Under the pieces are notes generated by a model, which saw nothing but the letters and a program-made list of their open reading frames with translations, had not been told where the DNA came from and searched no databases. Position numbers and translations under genes: made by a program. From positions 6,948,001 to 7,012,000 of the forward strand of contig NZ_FNSO01000004.1 in assembly GCF_900105945.1 (NCBI RefSeq): a stretch of DNA of 64,000 bases. Direction: 5' to 3'. Below, in pieces: positions 29,019-37,850 of the stretch (position 1 is its first letter; each line of letters begins with the position of its first letter). The stretch comes from Amycolatopsis tolypomycina. GTDB lineage: Bacteria; Actinomycetota; Actinomycetes; Mycobacteriales; Pseudonocardiaceae.

Positions 29019-29161
29019 ACACGACCTCCCTCGCTGAGATGACTGCGAGCTGTTGTGTTTTCACACGGCGCCGGTATTGCGGGGACGGAAGCCCGGATCG
29101 CGGGCTGAGAAGGAACTCGGAAACGGTTGACGACGTCTCGTGCCGGTGACCGAGCGCGGAC

Positions 29162-29188
29162 TCAGCGCACCTCCGGCGCCAGGGACAT
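29162..29188 (-). CDS. possible eight-residue leader peptide upstream of hpf
   Basis: ATG-start frame encoding MSLAPEVR followed by TGA. It has a near-consensus GGAGGT ribosome site eight bases upstream, unusually strong for a frame this short, and lies in the presumed hpf leader. It could be a translated regulatory leader or chance; nothing in its codons suggests attenuation by a particular amino acid. Confidence 0.25.
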   Translation of the reverse strand: MSLAPEVR

Positions 29189-29539
29189 GGGCTCGTCACC
29201 TCCCTGCCTGCGGGGATTGCTGATTGCGGAGCACGTTAGCTTCCTCACGCCCGTTACAACAGCCCCCGAGCCGGGGGATGTCAGGGGATGGGACTCGGTC
29301 ACCCCGCGCAGTGATCGCGAAGTGGGCACCGCAAAACACCCGCTGGTCGGACGCGCCGCGGTCTTCGTGTGATCACACGGACGGCGCATCGCTACCTCCT
29401 GGTGGACGCCGAGGGTGACGGCCCGATCTCCCACAGCCGCCACTCCGGTGGAGTGGTGCGGCGGTCGAGTGATCGTGATCGACACCCTCATGCCCGGACA
29501 ACGGGCGCCGGTCCGTTCGCGTTCCCGGTTGATGTCACT
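29189..29539. other. intergenic region without a supported gene
   Basis: About 350 bases upstream of hpf. Open frames here are short, lack ribosome sites and show no recognisable protein. The region should hold the hpf promoter; I see no convincing -35/-10 pair. Confidence 0.4.
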
Positions 29540-30060
29540 CGTGTAGGTGACTTTTGGTTCACCCGGGTGCCGGGGTTGTTCGGGTTGGTGGGGTTTTTGG
29601 GGCTGGAGCTGGGGGTTCTTTGGTTTTTTGGAGGTGGGGGCGGAACCGGTACCAGGGTTTGGTTTTGGTGAGCTGGGGGTGGGTTTGCAGTGGGGTCGGG
29701 GGGTGGGTGGAGGGCTGCGGGGGCGGGCGTGGCGGGGTGGGGTGGTGGCGGATTCCCGGGTTGGGTGTGGCGGCTCGCCGGGTTGGGTGTGGCGGCTCGC
29801 CGGGCTGGGTTGGGTGGCAGCGCTCGCCGGGCTGGATTGGGTTGGGTTGGGTTGGCCGGGATGGGCTCGGCCCTGGACCGGGGTGGTGACTGCGCCTCGC
29901 CGGGCTGGGTTGGATTGGCCGGGGCGGGCACGGGCCCGGGTCGGGTTGGCCGAGCTGCGCACGGGCCCCGGCTGGGTCAAAAGTTTCCGGGCGGGGCGTA
30001 CCCAGGTTGGGCTGAGCCGGAGCCCAAGCCGGAGCCGGAGCCCGGGCTGGGGGTTGGTGG
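29540..30060 (+). repeat. G/T-skewed low-complexity tract with telomere-like repeats
   Basis: About 520 bases in which the plus strand is dominated by G and T. It contains runs such as GGGGTTGTTCGGG...GGGGTTTTTGGGG (a G-quadruplex pattern), two adjacent copies of GGGTTGGGTGTGGCGGCTCG, and TTGGGTTGGGTTGGG at 29838-29852. The minus-strand translation is proline-rich and the plus-strand one Trp/Gly-rich; neither looks like a protein. It separates comF from hpf. Confidence 0.6.
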
Positions 30061-30145
30061 TGAGGCGCCGAGCCGCCTTTCTGCTCGGCCGGCCTGCGCG
30101 CTTCGGCTGGCTGGGCCACAGTGGTTCACATGGGTCGTCCTTTCG

Positions 30146-30163
30146 CGGGCTCCCGGGAGCCCG
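30146..30163 (-). terminator. short palindrome downstream of comF
   Basis: CGGGCTCCCGGGAGCCCG is a perfect 18-base palindrome seven bases beyond the comF stop. With no loop it is a weak terminator candidate. Confidence 0.35.
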
Positions 30164-30169
30164 GCCGCT

Positions 30170-30937
30170 TCAGCCGGCTGCGAGCAGGGTCAGGACGGCG
30201 GAGACCGTAAACCCCTCTGCCGCCAGGGCTCGGGTGCAGGCTGCCGCCGTGGCTCCGGTGGTGATCACGTCGTCCAGGATCACGATGCTGGTGCCTGGGG
30301 GCGGGCGTCCGGCCGCGCGGAAGCGCAGGCGGCCGGCGAGGTTGGCCATGCGCTGTTCGCGGCCCAGGCCGACCGCGTCGCGGGCGCTTCCCGCCAGCTC
30401 CAGTGCCGGGGCGACCACCGCCTCGATGCCGCGCGCTGCCAGGACGCTCGCTGCCGCGTTGGCCAGGCGCTCGATGTGCGGGCCGCCTCGTACTCGTGCC
30501 GCCGAGGGGCGGCTGGGGGCCGGGACCAGGCAGATCGGCTTGGGCGACGGCTGACCGCCCGCCACCGGGCGAGCAGCCGGCCGCCCTGGGACCGAACGCT
30601 CCCCCGGGACCGCCGCCGCACCAGCCGAACGCTCCCCCGAAGCGACAGCCCGAGCCAACCCCGGCAAGGGCAGCTCGGCCAACGCCTCCGCCAGCACCCT
30701 CCCCAAAGACGGCGCCAAATCACGCCGCCCCCGCTCCTTGTACGCGATCAGCAACCTCCGGCCCACCCCGCGGTACCTCGCCAGCGTGAACACCCGCACC
30801 AGCCCCGCCGTCGGGCCGCGGACCACCTCGCGGGGTGCTCCCCACGTCTCGACGCACCTTGCGCAGCACGGCGTGCCCCGGGCTCCGCACGCTGCGCAGC
30901 GGCTGGGGATCAGCAGATCGATCAGTGTCTTCAGCAC
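30170..30937 (-). CDS. ComF family phosphoribosyltransferase-like protein
   Basis: 255 aa. An N-terminal double zinc knuckle (SRCAACGARGTPCCARC) precedes a phosphoribosyltransferase domain whose PRPP loop is IVILDDVITTGATAAAC. ComF proteins act in DNA uptake in competent bacteria; in actinobacteria the role is unknown and amidophosphoribosyltransferase-like activity is only presumed. An Ala/Pro-rich insert (about residues 95-135) lengthens the protein. GTG 30937 begins MLKTLIDLLIPSRC. It is separated from lpqB by 68 bases and may be its distal operon gene. Confidence 0.88.
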   Translation of the reverse strand: MLKTLIDLLIPSRCAACGARGTPCCARCVETWGAPREVVRGPTAGLVRVFTLARYRGVGRRLLIAYKERGRRDLAPSLGRVLAEALAELPLPGLARAVASGERSAGAAAVPGERSVPGRPAARPVAGGQPSPKPICLVPAPSRPSAARVRGGPHIERLANAAASVLAARGIEAVVAPALELAGSARDAVGLGREQRMANLAGRLRFRAAGRPPPGTSIVILDDVITTGATAAACTRALAAEGFTVSAVLTLLAAG

Positions 30938-30955
30938 ACGGACAGTGTCACGACC

Positions 30956-30973
30956 GGCACCGACAGTTTCGGC
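30956..30973. repeat. dispersed 18-base motif, copy 1
   Basis: GGCACCGACAGTTTCGGC, followed by CCCCTCAGCG. The identical 18 bases recur at 58766-58783, followed there by GGCTTCAGCG. Here it lies 19 bases upstream of the comF start. Confidence 0.5.
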
Positions 30974-31005
30974 CCCTCAGCGATCACTCACCCGGGTGAA
31001 AAAGA

Positions 31006-32742
31006 TCAGCCCGGATAAAACGGGTCCGCGTCCTTCATCGTGTGGCTGTGCGGGCGCCACACCTCGCCGAGCTCGGAGGCCGTCCACAGGCCGCTCGTGT
31101 CCGCCACCACGATCGGGCGGTTGGGGGCCGCCGTGACGCCGTGGACCGTCGGGGTCAGGTTGCTGCTGTTGAACGCGTCTATGCGCTGGCCGTCCACCGT
31201 CACTCTGACCACCGGCTGGGACGGCGACTTCGTCACCGCCACCAGGCCGTCCTGGGCCACCCAGTCCACGTCGACGACGTCCTCGAGGTCGTGGGGCTGC
31301 AGCAGCCGGGGCTCGCGCAGGGACACCGAATCGCCGTTGACGACCACCGAGGCCACCCACAGCTCGCCCTTGATCACCGCCGCGACGCGGGCTCCGTCGC
31401 GGGAGAACCGGAGCTCCGTGATGGCGCCCTGCTGGGTCAGGTCCGTCGCGTTGACAGTCAGGGCCGTCCAGTGGCCGTTCGGGTCCAGCACCATGCGGCC
31501 CACCGACAGCCCGTCGACCACCGTCCACACCTCGCCCGTGCCCGGGCGCCACGTCGGGCGGGTCAGGGAACTGCCGCCGAGGGTGGTCAGGGCCAGGTCG
31601 TGGCCGAGGTCGCCGATGCGCAGGCGGACCGCGCCGCCGCTGCGCTCCACCACCGCCAGGCGCTTGCCGTCGATCGACTGGGCCGCGCTGACGACGTCGT
31701 ACCCGCCGTTGCCCGCCGGGCCCGCCACCGGGTTGCCGTCGCTGAGGGAACGGATCCGGCCGCCCACCGTCATCAGGCCCTGCAGGTCGACGTTGATCGA
31801 CAGCGCCGCGTCGTACGCGGGGAGGTCGTTGCGCCGCCAGTCCGGGTGGTTCGGCACGAGCGGGGCGCCGTCGGCGAGGATGCGGATCCGGGCCGACGTG
31901 ACGTACTGCAGTGACAGCACGATCTGCGCCGCCATCAGGTGCCGGATGTCGTCGGGCACCCCCGAGAGCCCGGTCAGCGGCACCACCAGCGTCCCGTCGT
32001 CGAGGCTCTTGACGTTCGAGTCGATCTCGACCGGCTCGCCGAGCAGGTTCTTCACCGCGCCGGCCAAGCTCGCCGACGGCCCGCTGAGCAGCAGGTCCAT
32101 CACCCGGCCCGGCAGCCCGGACTGCGGCTTCGCGACGACGTAGCGCCGATCCGGGACGAAGGTGGCCGACGACTCCGAATAGAAGCTCACCGGCACCGGC
32201 GTGTAGTTCTCGCTGAAGTCGGACTGGGTCGCGTACAGGTCGGCGGGCGGGTCGACGATCCGCCACTGGTTGTTCGCCTGCTTGCGCACCTTCACCTGGA
32301 GCAGGGCCGAGGTGTAGTCCGGCACGAACGCGCTGTTCTGGTCCAGCGTGCCGATGTCGATCCCGCGCACGTTGACGACCTGCGTGCCCGGGTCCGGCGG
32401 CGGCGCGGTGTCGTAGACCGTGCCGAAGGTGTCCTGGATGATCGTCAGGCTGCGGCTCGGCCGCCAGTTCGCCCGGCTCTGCTCGTCGAGGTAGGCGCGG
32501 GCGGCGGCGTTGTTCTGCCCGGGCTTGAGCGTGGCCTCGACGAACGCGCGGACCAGCGAAAGCGGGTCGATGTTCGGCGGCGGCTCCGGCACGACGTCGC
32601 CGACGCTCTGGCCCTGGCGCTCGCCCGGGACGACCATGGGCTGCGACTCCAGCGGCACGTTCGCGCAGCCGGCCAGCAGCACCAGGCTCAGCACGGCGAG
32701 CAGGAGCTTCGCCGCCGTCCCCCGGAAGACGTGTGGTTTCAC
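31006..32742 (-). CDS. lpqB: lipoprotein LpqB, MtrAB-associated
   Basis: 578 aa. Signal with lipobox LLAGC (Cys26), a GerMN-type domain in the middle (LSGPSASLAGAVKNLLGEPVEIDSNVKSLDDGTLVVPLTGLSGV) and a C-terminal beta-propeller (blades such as RLAVVERSGGAVRLRIGDLGHDLALTTLGGSSLTRPTWRPGTGEVWTVVDG). LpqB binds the extracellular part of MtrB and tunes MtrA phosphorylation in mycobacteria. GTG 32742 overlaps the mtrB stop (GTGA). The three genes mtrA-mtrB-lpqB form one operon. Confidence 0.95.
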   Translation of the reverse strand: MKPHVFRGTAAKLLLAVLSLVLLAGCANVPLESQPMVVPGERQGQSVGDVVPEPPPNIDPLSLVRAFVEATLKPGQNNAAARAYLDEQSRANWRPSRSLTIIQDTFGTVYDTAPPPDPGTQVVNVRGIDIGTLDQNSAFVPDYTSALLQVKVRKQANNQWRIVDPPADLYATQSDFSENYTPVPVSFYSESSATFVPDRRYVVAKPQSGLPGRVMDLLLSGPSASLAGAVKNLLGEPVEIDSNVKSLDDGTLVVPLTGLSGVPDDIRHLMAAQIVLSLQYVTSARIRILADGAPLVPNHPDWRRNDLPAYDAALSINVDLQGLMTVGGRIRSLSDGNPVAGPAGNGGYDVVSAAQSIDGKRLAVVERSGGAVRLRIGDLGHDLALTTLGGSSLTRPTWRPGTGEVWTVVDGLSVGRMVLDPNGHWTALTVNATDLTQQGAITELRFSRDGARVAAVIKGELWVASVVVNGDSVSLREPRLLQPHDLEDVVDVDWVAQDGLVAVTKSPSQPVVRVTVDGQRIDAFNSSNLTPTVHGVTAAPNRPIVVADTSGLWTASELGEVWRPHSHTMKDADPFYPG

Positions 32743-34460
32743 TGACCGATTCCCTCACGTTCGGCGAAGATCGCCTCCGGCGCCGGCGTGACGTCGATGA
32801 TCCCGAGCGGCACCTCGGTGGCGAAGCGGTCGGGCGGCGGCAGGGCCAGCGGCGGGTCGCCGGCGGGCACGTCCTGGTGGCGCGGCAGCAGGAGCCGGAA
32901 GCAGGCGCCGTTGCCGGGCTCGCCCCACGCCTCGAGCTCGCCGCCGTGCAGGCGCGCGTCCTCCTGGCTGATCGCCAGGCCGAGCCCGGTGCCGCCGGTG
33001 CGCCGGTTGCGCGACGGGTCCGCGCGCCAGAACCGGTTGAACACCAGGTCGGCCTCGCCGGGACGCAGGCCGACACCGTGGTCGCGGACCGTGATGGCGA
33101 CGGCGGTTTCGTTGGCGCCGAGGGTCAGCACCACCGGCTTGCCCTCGCTGTGGTCGACGGCGTTGGCGAGCAGGTTGCGCAGGATCCGCTCGACGCGCCG
33201 GGCGTCGACCTCGGCGATCACCTCTTCGTCCGGCAGCACGAGCTCCACCGAGCTGCCCGCGTTGCCGGCGATCACCCGCACCTGCTCGACCGCGCGGGTG
33301 GCGATCGGGCGGACGTCGATGAACTCCGCCGACAGCTCTTCGACGCCGGCGTCGAGCCTGCTGATCTCCAGCAGGTCACCGAGCAGCGCCTCGAACCGGT
33401 CGAGCTCGTCGACCAGCAGCTCGGTCGAGCGCGCGAGCCCGGCCGGGAACTGCTCGCGGGACGCGTGCAGCACGTCCGCGGCCATCCGGACCGTGGTCAG
33501 CGGCGTGCGCAGCTCGTGCGAGACGTCGGAGGTGAACCGGCGCTGCAGCCCGCCGAACTCCTCGAGCTGGCGGATCTGGCGCTGGATGCTGGCGGCCATC
33601 TCGTTGTAGGACACCGCGAGCTTCGCGAGGTCGTCTTCGCCGAGCACGGCGAGCCGCTGGTCGAGGTCGCCGCCGGCGAACTGCTCGGCCGCCGCGGCGG
33701 CCTGGCGGACCGGCCGCACCACCTGCCGCGTCACCAGGTTCGTGATGCCGGCCAGCAGGAGCAGCAGCACGAGCCCGCCGACCAGCAGCGTGTTCTGGAC
33801 CGTCGAGACGGTGTTCTGCTCGGTCGTCAACGGGAACAGCAGGTAGAGCTGCAGCGGGCTGGCGACGGTGTTGAGCGGGGTGCCGACGATCAGGTACGTC
33901 GTGCGCCCGCCCGCGGAGTCGGGGACGGTGTGCTCGAGCCAGCTGGTCTGGTCGGCCTCGACGAACTGGCGCAGCCGCGGCGGCACGCTCTCGAACGGGC
34001 CCGCGAACTCCGTGCCGCTGGCCTGGTCGCGGCCGCCGCTGGCGAGCACCGGGACGAACGTGCCCGCCGCCGACCCGGCCGCCTCCTGGCTGGTCGGCGT
34101 GATCGCGATCTTCTTCAGCGCGTTCTCGAGCCGGTTCTTCAGCGCGTCGCCGCTTTCGGAGCCGAGGCCGACGAGCTCACCGGCGGCCGTCTCCGCGGCC
34201 GCGCGGGTCTGCGCGATCGCCGCCACGCGCTTGGTGTCCAGCAGCCGTTCGGTGATCTGGTTCTGCAGCACCATGCCCAGCACGAAGACCACGGCCGAGG
34301 ACAGCGCGAGCGTCGACACGGTGACGCGGAACTGCAGCGAGTGCTTCCACAGCTCGTTGAACGCGACCGCGCGACGGCGCGCGAAAACGACGACACGCCG
34401 GACCAGGCGTGCCGTCGAACGCGCGGAGGCGGGGAGCCTGCCTGCCGTCTCCGTGGTCAT
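32739..34460 (-). CDS. mtrB: MtrB sensor histidine kinase
   Basis: 573 aa membrane histidine kinase. Two transmembrane segments (about 45-65 and 225-245) flank an extracytoplasmic sensor domain; a HAMP domain (TRQVVRPVRQAAAAAEQFAGGDLDQRL) is followed by the dimerisation box SDVSHELRTPLTTVRM with the phosphorylated His and the ATPase domain (NLLANAVDHSEG, DHGVGLRPGEADLVFNRFWRAD, GTGLGLAISQ). It controls cell wall turnover and osmotic adaptation through MtrA. ATG 34460, seven bases after mtrA. Confidence 0.96.
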   Translation of the reverse strand: MTTETAGRLPASARSTARLVRRVVVFARRRAVAFNELWKHSLQFRVTVSTLALSSAVVFVLGMVLQNQITERLLDTKRVAAIAQTRAAAETAAGELVGLGSESGDALKNRLENALKKIAITPTSQEAAGSAAGTFVPVLASGGRDQASGTEFAGPFESVPPRLRQFVEADQTSWLEHTVPDSAGGRTTYLIVGTPLNTVASPLQLYLLFPLTTEQNTVSTVQNTLLVGGLVLLLLLAGITNLVTRQVVRPVRQAAAAAEQFAGGDLDQRLAVLGEDDLAKLAVSYNEMAASIQRQIRQLEEFGGLQRRFTSDVSHELRTPLTTVRMAADVLHASREQFPAGLARSTELLVDELDRFEALLGDLLEISRLDAGVEELSAEFIDVRPIATRAVEQVRVIAGNAGSSVELVLPDEEVIAEVDARRVERILRNLLANAVDHSEGKPVVLTLGANETAVAITVRDHGVGLRPGEADLVFNRFWRADPSRNRRTGGTGLGLAISQEDARLHGGELEAWGEPGNGACFRLLLPRHQDVPAGDPPLALPPPDRFATEVPLGIIDVTPAPEAIFAEREGIGQ

Positions 34461-34467
34461 CGGGTGA

Positions 34468-35145
34468 TCACGGCGGGCCGGCCTTGTACCCGACGCCGCG
34501 AACGGTCAACACCACCTCGGGGTGTTCCGGGTCCTTCTCGACCTTGGACCGCAGGCGCTGGACGTGCACGTTCACCAGCCGGGTGTCGGCCGCGTGCCGG
34601 TAGCCCCACACCTGTTCGAGCAGCACCTCGCGGGTGAACACCTGACGCGGCTTGCGGGCCAGCGCCACCAGCAGGTCGAACTCCAGCGGGGTCAGCGGGA
34701 TGGCCTTGCCCTCGCGGGTGACCTCGTGGCCCGGCACGTCGATCGCCAGGTCGCCGATCGTGAGCGACTCCGCGGGCTCGGCCTCGGTGCGGCGCATGCG
34801 GGCCCGGACCCGCGCGACCAGCTCCTTCGGCTTGAACGGCTTGACGACGTAGTCGTCGGCGCCGGACTCCAGGCCGAGGACGATGTCGACGGTGTCGCTC
34901 TTGGCGGTGAGCATGACGATCGGCACCCCGGACTCGGCGCGGATCGCCTTGCAGACGTCGATCCCGTTCATCCCGGGCAGCATCAGGTCGAGGAGGACGA
35001 GGTCGGGCTTCAGCTCACGCAGCGCGGGCAGCGCGCGTGAGCCGTCGGCGACCACCGCCGTGTCGAACCCCTCCCCACGGAGCACGATGGTGAGCATCTC
35101 CGCGAGGGCGGGGTCGTCGTCGACCACGAGAACACGTGCCTTCAT
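34468..35145 (-). CDS. mtrA: MtrA response regulator
   Basis: 225 aa OmpR/PhoB-type regulator. The receiver domain has the acidic pocket VVDDD at 7-11, the phospho-acceptor Asp53 (VLLDLMLPGMNG), Thr in MLTAK and Lys in VKPFKPKEL; the C-terminal winged helix spans LTPLEFDLLVALARKPRQVFTREVLLEQVWGYRHAADTRLVNVHVQRLRSKVE. ATG 35145 gives the conserved start MKARVLVVDDD; a GTG two codons earlier is less likely. In mycobacteria and Streptomyces MtrA controls division, chromosome replication and wall hydrolases. Confidence 0.96.
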   Translation of the reverse strand: MKARVLVVDDDPALAEMLTIVLRGEGFDTAVVADGSRALPALRELKPDLVLLDLMLPGMNGIDVCKAIRAESGVPIVMLTAKSDTVDIVLGLESGADDYVVKPFKPKELVARVRARMRRTEAEPAESLTIGDLAIDVPGHEVTREGKAIPLTPLEFDLLVALARKPRQVFTREVLLEQVWGYRHAADTRLVNVHVQRLRSKVEKDPEHPEVVLTVRGVGYKAGPP

Positions 35146-35266
35146 GACCACATATTCGCACTAGTTCCGGCGCCCGCACGCACGACCCGCGTGTTTGACC
35201 ACCAGAAAGATCAAGATCGCCAGGGTTGCCTGCTCCATCCGGGTGCCGGTACCGGCCGCTTTGGAC

Positions 35267-35312
35267 GGTCCGTGAAGGCCGCGCCGGGCGTCCGGCGCAG
35301 CCTTCACGGACC
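35267..35312. repeat. large inverted repeat in the mtrA/IclR divergent region
   Basis: Two 21-base arms starting GGTCCGTGAAGG match at 20 of 21 positions around a four-base loop. A third partial copy, GGTCCGTGAAAGTTGCG, lies at 35355-35371. The element looks like a terminator but sits between divergently transcribed genes. Confidence 0.55.
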
Positions 35313-35470
35313 TGCGAGAAGGGCTCAGGGTAACGACTGGCCAGATGCCCAGCCGGTCCGTGAAAGTTGCGCATAGTGAGACTCTGTGCCTCCTCCGCAA
35401 CAATCCGGCCTCGGGGGCGTCCTCGTCAAGAGATTCGCCCACTCAGCCGATAGGAAGACCGCGAAGCGGA

Positions 35471-35476
35471 TACTGT
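35471..35476 (+). promoter_or_regulatory. -10 hexamer of a likely leaderless transcript
   Basis: TACTGT ends six bases before the ATG at 35483 of the IclR-type gene; no ribosome binding site is present. Confidence 0.4.
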
Positions 35477-35482
35477 TGCGCC

Positions 35483-36268
35483 ATGCGGAACCAGGACTCC
35501 GGCAACGCAACTCAGAGCCAGGTGCAGTCGGTCGACCGGGCCATCAGCGTGCTGGAACTGCTCGCGCGCAACGGCGAAACCGGCATCACCGAGATCGCGG
35601 GCGAACTGGGCGTCCACAAGTCGACGGCGTCGCGCCTGCTCAGCGTCCTGGAGACGAGAGGCCTGGTCGAGCAGCTCGGCGAACGCGGGAAGTACGCGAT
35701 CGGGTTCGGCATCGTCCGGCTGGCCGGGGCCGCGACCGGCCGGATGGACCTCGCGAAACTGGGCCGGGCGAGCTGCCTGGCGCTGGCCGACGAACTGGGC
35801 GAGACGGTGAACATCGCCATCGCCGACGACGGCGTCGCCATCAACATCAGCCAGGCCCGCGGGTCGGCGGCGATCACCACGCAGAACTGGACGGGCCAGC
35901 GAACGCCGCTGCACGCGACCTCGAGCGGCAAGATCCTGCTGGCGTACATGGGCGAAACCGAGCGCAAGCGGGTGCTGAAGCGGAAGCTCGAGCAGTACAC
36001 CCCGCGCACGACGGTCGAGCCGGAAGAGCTGCTGGCCGAGCTGGACCGGGTCGTCGAAGACGGTTATGCGGCCTGCTACGAGGAACTCGAGCTCGGCATG
36101 CACGCCGTCGCCGTGCCGATCCACGGCCCGAGTGGTGAGGTCGTCGCCGCGATGAGCGCCTCCGGGCCGTCGTACCGGCTTTCGAAACAGCGGGTGAAGC
36201 AGATCGTGAAGCCGATGATCGAGGCGGCGGAGGAGCTTTCCGCGCAGCTGGGCTATTTCCGGGACTAG
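35483..36268 (+). CDS. IclR family transcriptional regulator
   Basis: 261 aa. The N-terminal winged helix is SVDRAISVLELLARNGETGITEIAGELGVHKSTASRLLSVLETRGLVEQ; the C-terminal effector domain (LGRASCLALADELGETVNIAIADDGVAINIS..., HATSSGKILLAYM, YEELELGMHAVAVPIHGPSGEVVAAMSASGP) is typical IclR. Regulators of this kind usually control catabolic genes placed beside them, but no catabolic gene is adjacent here. ATG 35483 follows a -10 box by six bases. It overlaps the WYL regulator gene by four bases tail to tail. Confidence 0.9.
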   Translation: MRNQDSGNATQSQVQSVDRAISVLELLARNGETGITEIAGELGVHKSTASRLLSVLETRGLVEQLGERGKYAIGFGIVRLAGAATGRMDLAKLGRASCLALADELGETVNIAIADDGVAINISQARGSAAITTQNWTGQRTPLHATSSGKILLAYMGETERKRVLKRKLEQYTPRTTVEPEELLAELDRVVEDGYAACYEELELGMHAVAVPIHGPSGEVVAAMSASGPSYRLSKQRVKQIVKPMIEAAEELSAQLGYFRD

Positions 36269-37248
36269 CCGTCTTCACCACAGGGGTACAGCCGCGCCAT
36301 CGCGCGGATCGTCTTTCCCATGTGCGCCACCAGTTCCGCGGGTGCCAGCACCTGCGCGTCCGCGCCGAGCCGCAGGAGCCCGGCGGCCGCGTGGGGGACG
36401 CTTTCGAGCGGGATTTTCGCGCGCTGCCGACCTTCGCCGTCCGCGGGTTCGAGCGTGCGTTCCGCGAGCCGCGCGGCCCGCGGGCCGAGAATGTCCGGCA
36501 GGGCCGCGATTCCCGCGGCCGACAACCGGACGAGTGCGGTCTCGCCGTCTTCGTTGTCTTCGTAGCGTTCGACGTGCACGCGCCAGAAATCGGCCAGGTC
36601 GAAGCCGGCCGGCCGGGTGAAGTGCTCGTCGAGCGCCCGGAGTTCCTCGATGTTGCCGACGCGGTAGGTGCGCGGCCGCGGGCCCGCGACGAGGTACCAG
36701 ACGCCGGCCTTGAGCACCAGGCCGAGCGGGTGCAGCCGCCGCGTCACGACGCCGGGCGTCGGCGACCAGCGGCGGTAGCGGACTTCGACGACCTGGTCCT
36801 GCCACAACGCTTCCGCGGCCGCGAGCAGCTGCGGCACCGGGTCCGCTTCCCGGTACCAGCCCGGCGCGTCGAGGTGGAACCGCTGCCGGATCCGCACCGA
36901 CGCGTCCCGGTACGGCGTCGGCAGCGCCGCCATCAGCTTCAGCTCGGCCGCGGCGACCTGTGCGCCCAGGCCCAGCTCGGCAGCCGGCTGCGGCAGCCCG
37001 GTGAGGAACAGGGACCCGGCTTCGTCCTCGGTCAGCCCGGTGAGCCGGGTGCGGTAGCCGTCCATCAGCTGGTAGCCGCCGGCCGGGCCGCCTTCGGCGT
37101 AGATCGGGACGCCGGCGGCGGCGAGCGCTTCGACGTCGCGGTACACCGTTCGCGGGGTCACGCCGAGCTCCGCCGCCAGCCGGGCGGCGCTCATCCGCCC
37201 CCGGTTCTGCAGCAGCAACAGCAAGGAAACCAGCCGGCTCGCGCGCAC
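36265..37248 (-). CDS. YafY-type WYL domain transcriptional regulator
   Basis: About 327 aa. An N-terminal DeoR-type helix-turn-helix (RMSAARLAAELGVTPRTVYRDVEALAAAGVPIYAEGGPAGGYQL) is followed by a WYL ligand-sensing domain (GLVLKAGVWYLVAG, RTYRVGNIEEL) and a WCX extension. Start uncertain: GTG 37248 begins VRASRLVSLLLLLQNRG, where the family usually begins; TTG 37278 would add ten residues but lies inside the palindrome at 37272-37288. Divergent from the DUF1579-like gene, its probable target. Confidence 0.88.
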   Translation of the reverse strand: MRASRLVSLLLLLQNRGRMSAARLAAELGVTPRTVYRDVEALAAAGVPIYAEGGPAGGYQLMDGYRTRLTGLTEDEAGSLFLTGLPQPAAELGLGAQVAAAELKLMAALPTPYRDASVRIRQRFHLDAPGWYREADPVPQLLAAAEALWQDQVVEVRYRRWSPTPGVVTRRLHPLGLVLKAGVWYLVAGPRPRTYRVGNIEELRALDEHFTRPAGFDLADFWRVHVERYEDNEDGETALVRLSAAGIAALPDILGPRAARLAERTLEPADGEGRQRAKIPLESVPHAAAGLLRLGADAQVLAPAELVAHMGKTIRAMARLYPCGEDG

Positions 37249-37271
37249 CCGGCGAAGTCTGCCAGCCACCA

Positions 37272-37288
37272 CTGACAAAAGATGTCAG
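37272..37288. promoter_or_regulatory. palindromic operator between the WYL regulator and its neighbour
   Basis: CTGACA-N5-TGTCAG, a perfect six-base-arm palindrome, 24 bases from the start of each divergent gene. TGACA/TGTCA sites fit YafY-type regulators, so autoregulation and control of the 37313 gene are likely. Confidence 0.6.
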
Positions 37289-37312
37289 GGGTAGCACCGC
37301 AAGATCGTCGTC

Positions 37313-37774
37313 ATGAACGACTTCGACTTCTTCATCGGCTCCTGGACCGTCGTCAACCGGCGGCTCGAAACCCTGTTCTCCGGCTGCGAGGTCTGGGACA
37401 CCTTCACCGGTACCACCACCTGCGTGCCGCTCTTCGACGGCGGCGGCAACACCGAGGAGATCCGGTTCCCCGACCGCGGCTTCCGCGGTTTCACCCTGCG
37501 CCTGTTCGACGTCGAGCGGAAGGAGTGGTCGATCTACTGGGCCAACAGCCGCACCGGGCGGCTCGAGCCGCCGGTGGTGGGCACCTTCACCGGCGGCCGG
37601 GGCGACTTCTACGGCGACGACACCCACGAGGGCAAGCCGATCAGGGCGCACTACATCTGGTCGGACATCACCGCCACCTCCGCGCGGTGGGAGCAGGAGT
37701 TCTCCGCCGACGGCGGCCGGACCTGGGAAAGCAATTGGGTCATGGAGTTCACCCGCACCGCTTCGGGCGCTTGA
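37313..37774 (+). CDS. DUF1579-like conserved hypothetical protein
   Basis: 153 aa soluble protein beginning NDFDFFIGSWTVVNRRLETLFSGCEVWDTF, a lipocalin/DUF1579-like beta-barrel signature (the FxxGxW opening), with further strands FTLRLFDVERKEWSIYWANS and GRGDFYGDDTHEGKPIRAHYIWSDITATSARWEQEFSADGG. Such proteins bind small hydrophobic compounds but most are uncharacterised. It is transcribed away from the WYL regulator across a shared operator, a common arrangement for regulator and target. Confidence 0.72.
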   Translation: MNDFDFFIGSWTVVNRRLETLFSGCEVWDTFTGTTTCVPLFDGGGNTEEIRFPDRGFRGFTLRLFDVERKEWSIYWANSRTGRLEPPVVGTFTGGRGDFYGDDTHEGKPIRAHYIWSDITATSARWEQEFSADGGRTWESNWVMEFTRTASGA

Positions 37775-37850
37775 CACCGCGTCGCGCATGACGCCTGACT
37801 GTCCACTGTGGGCGGAGGTGGCATGCCGCACTACGACGTACCCTGCCCGG

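Noticed and set aside
29162..29980. Minus-strand proline-rich frame upstream of hpf
   Set aside because: Low-complexity translation of the skewed tract, no ribosome site, no recognisable protein.
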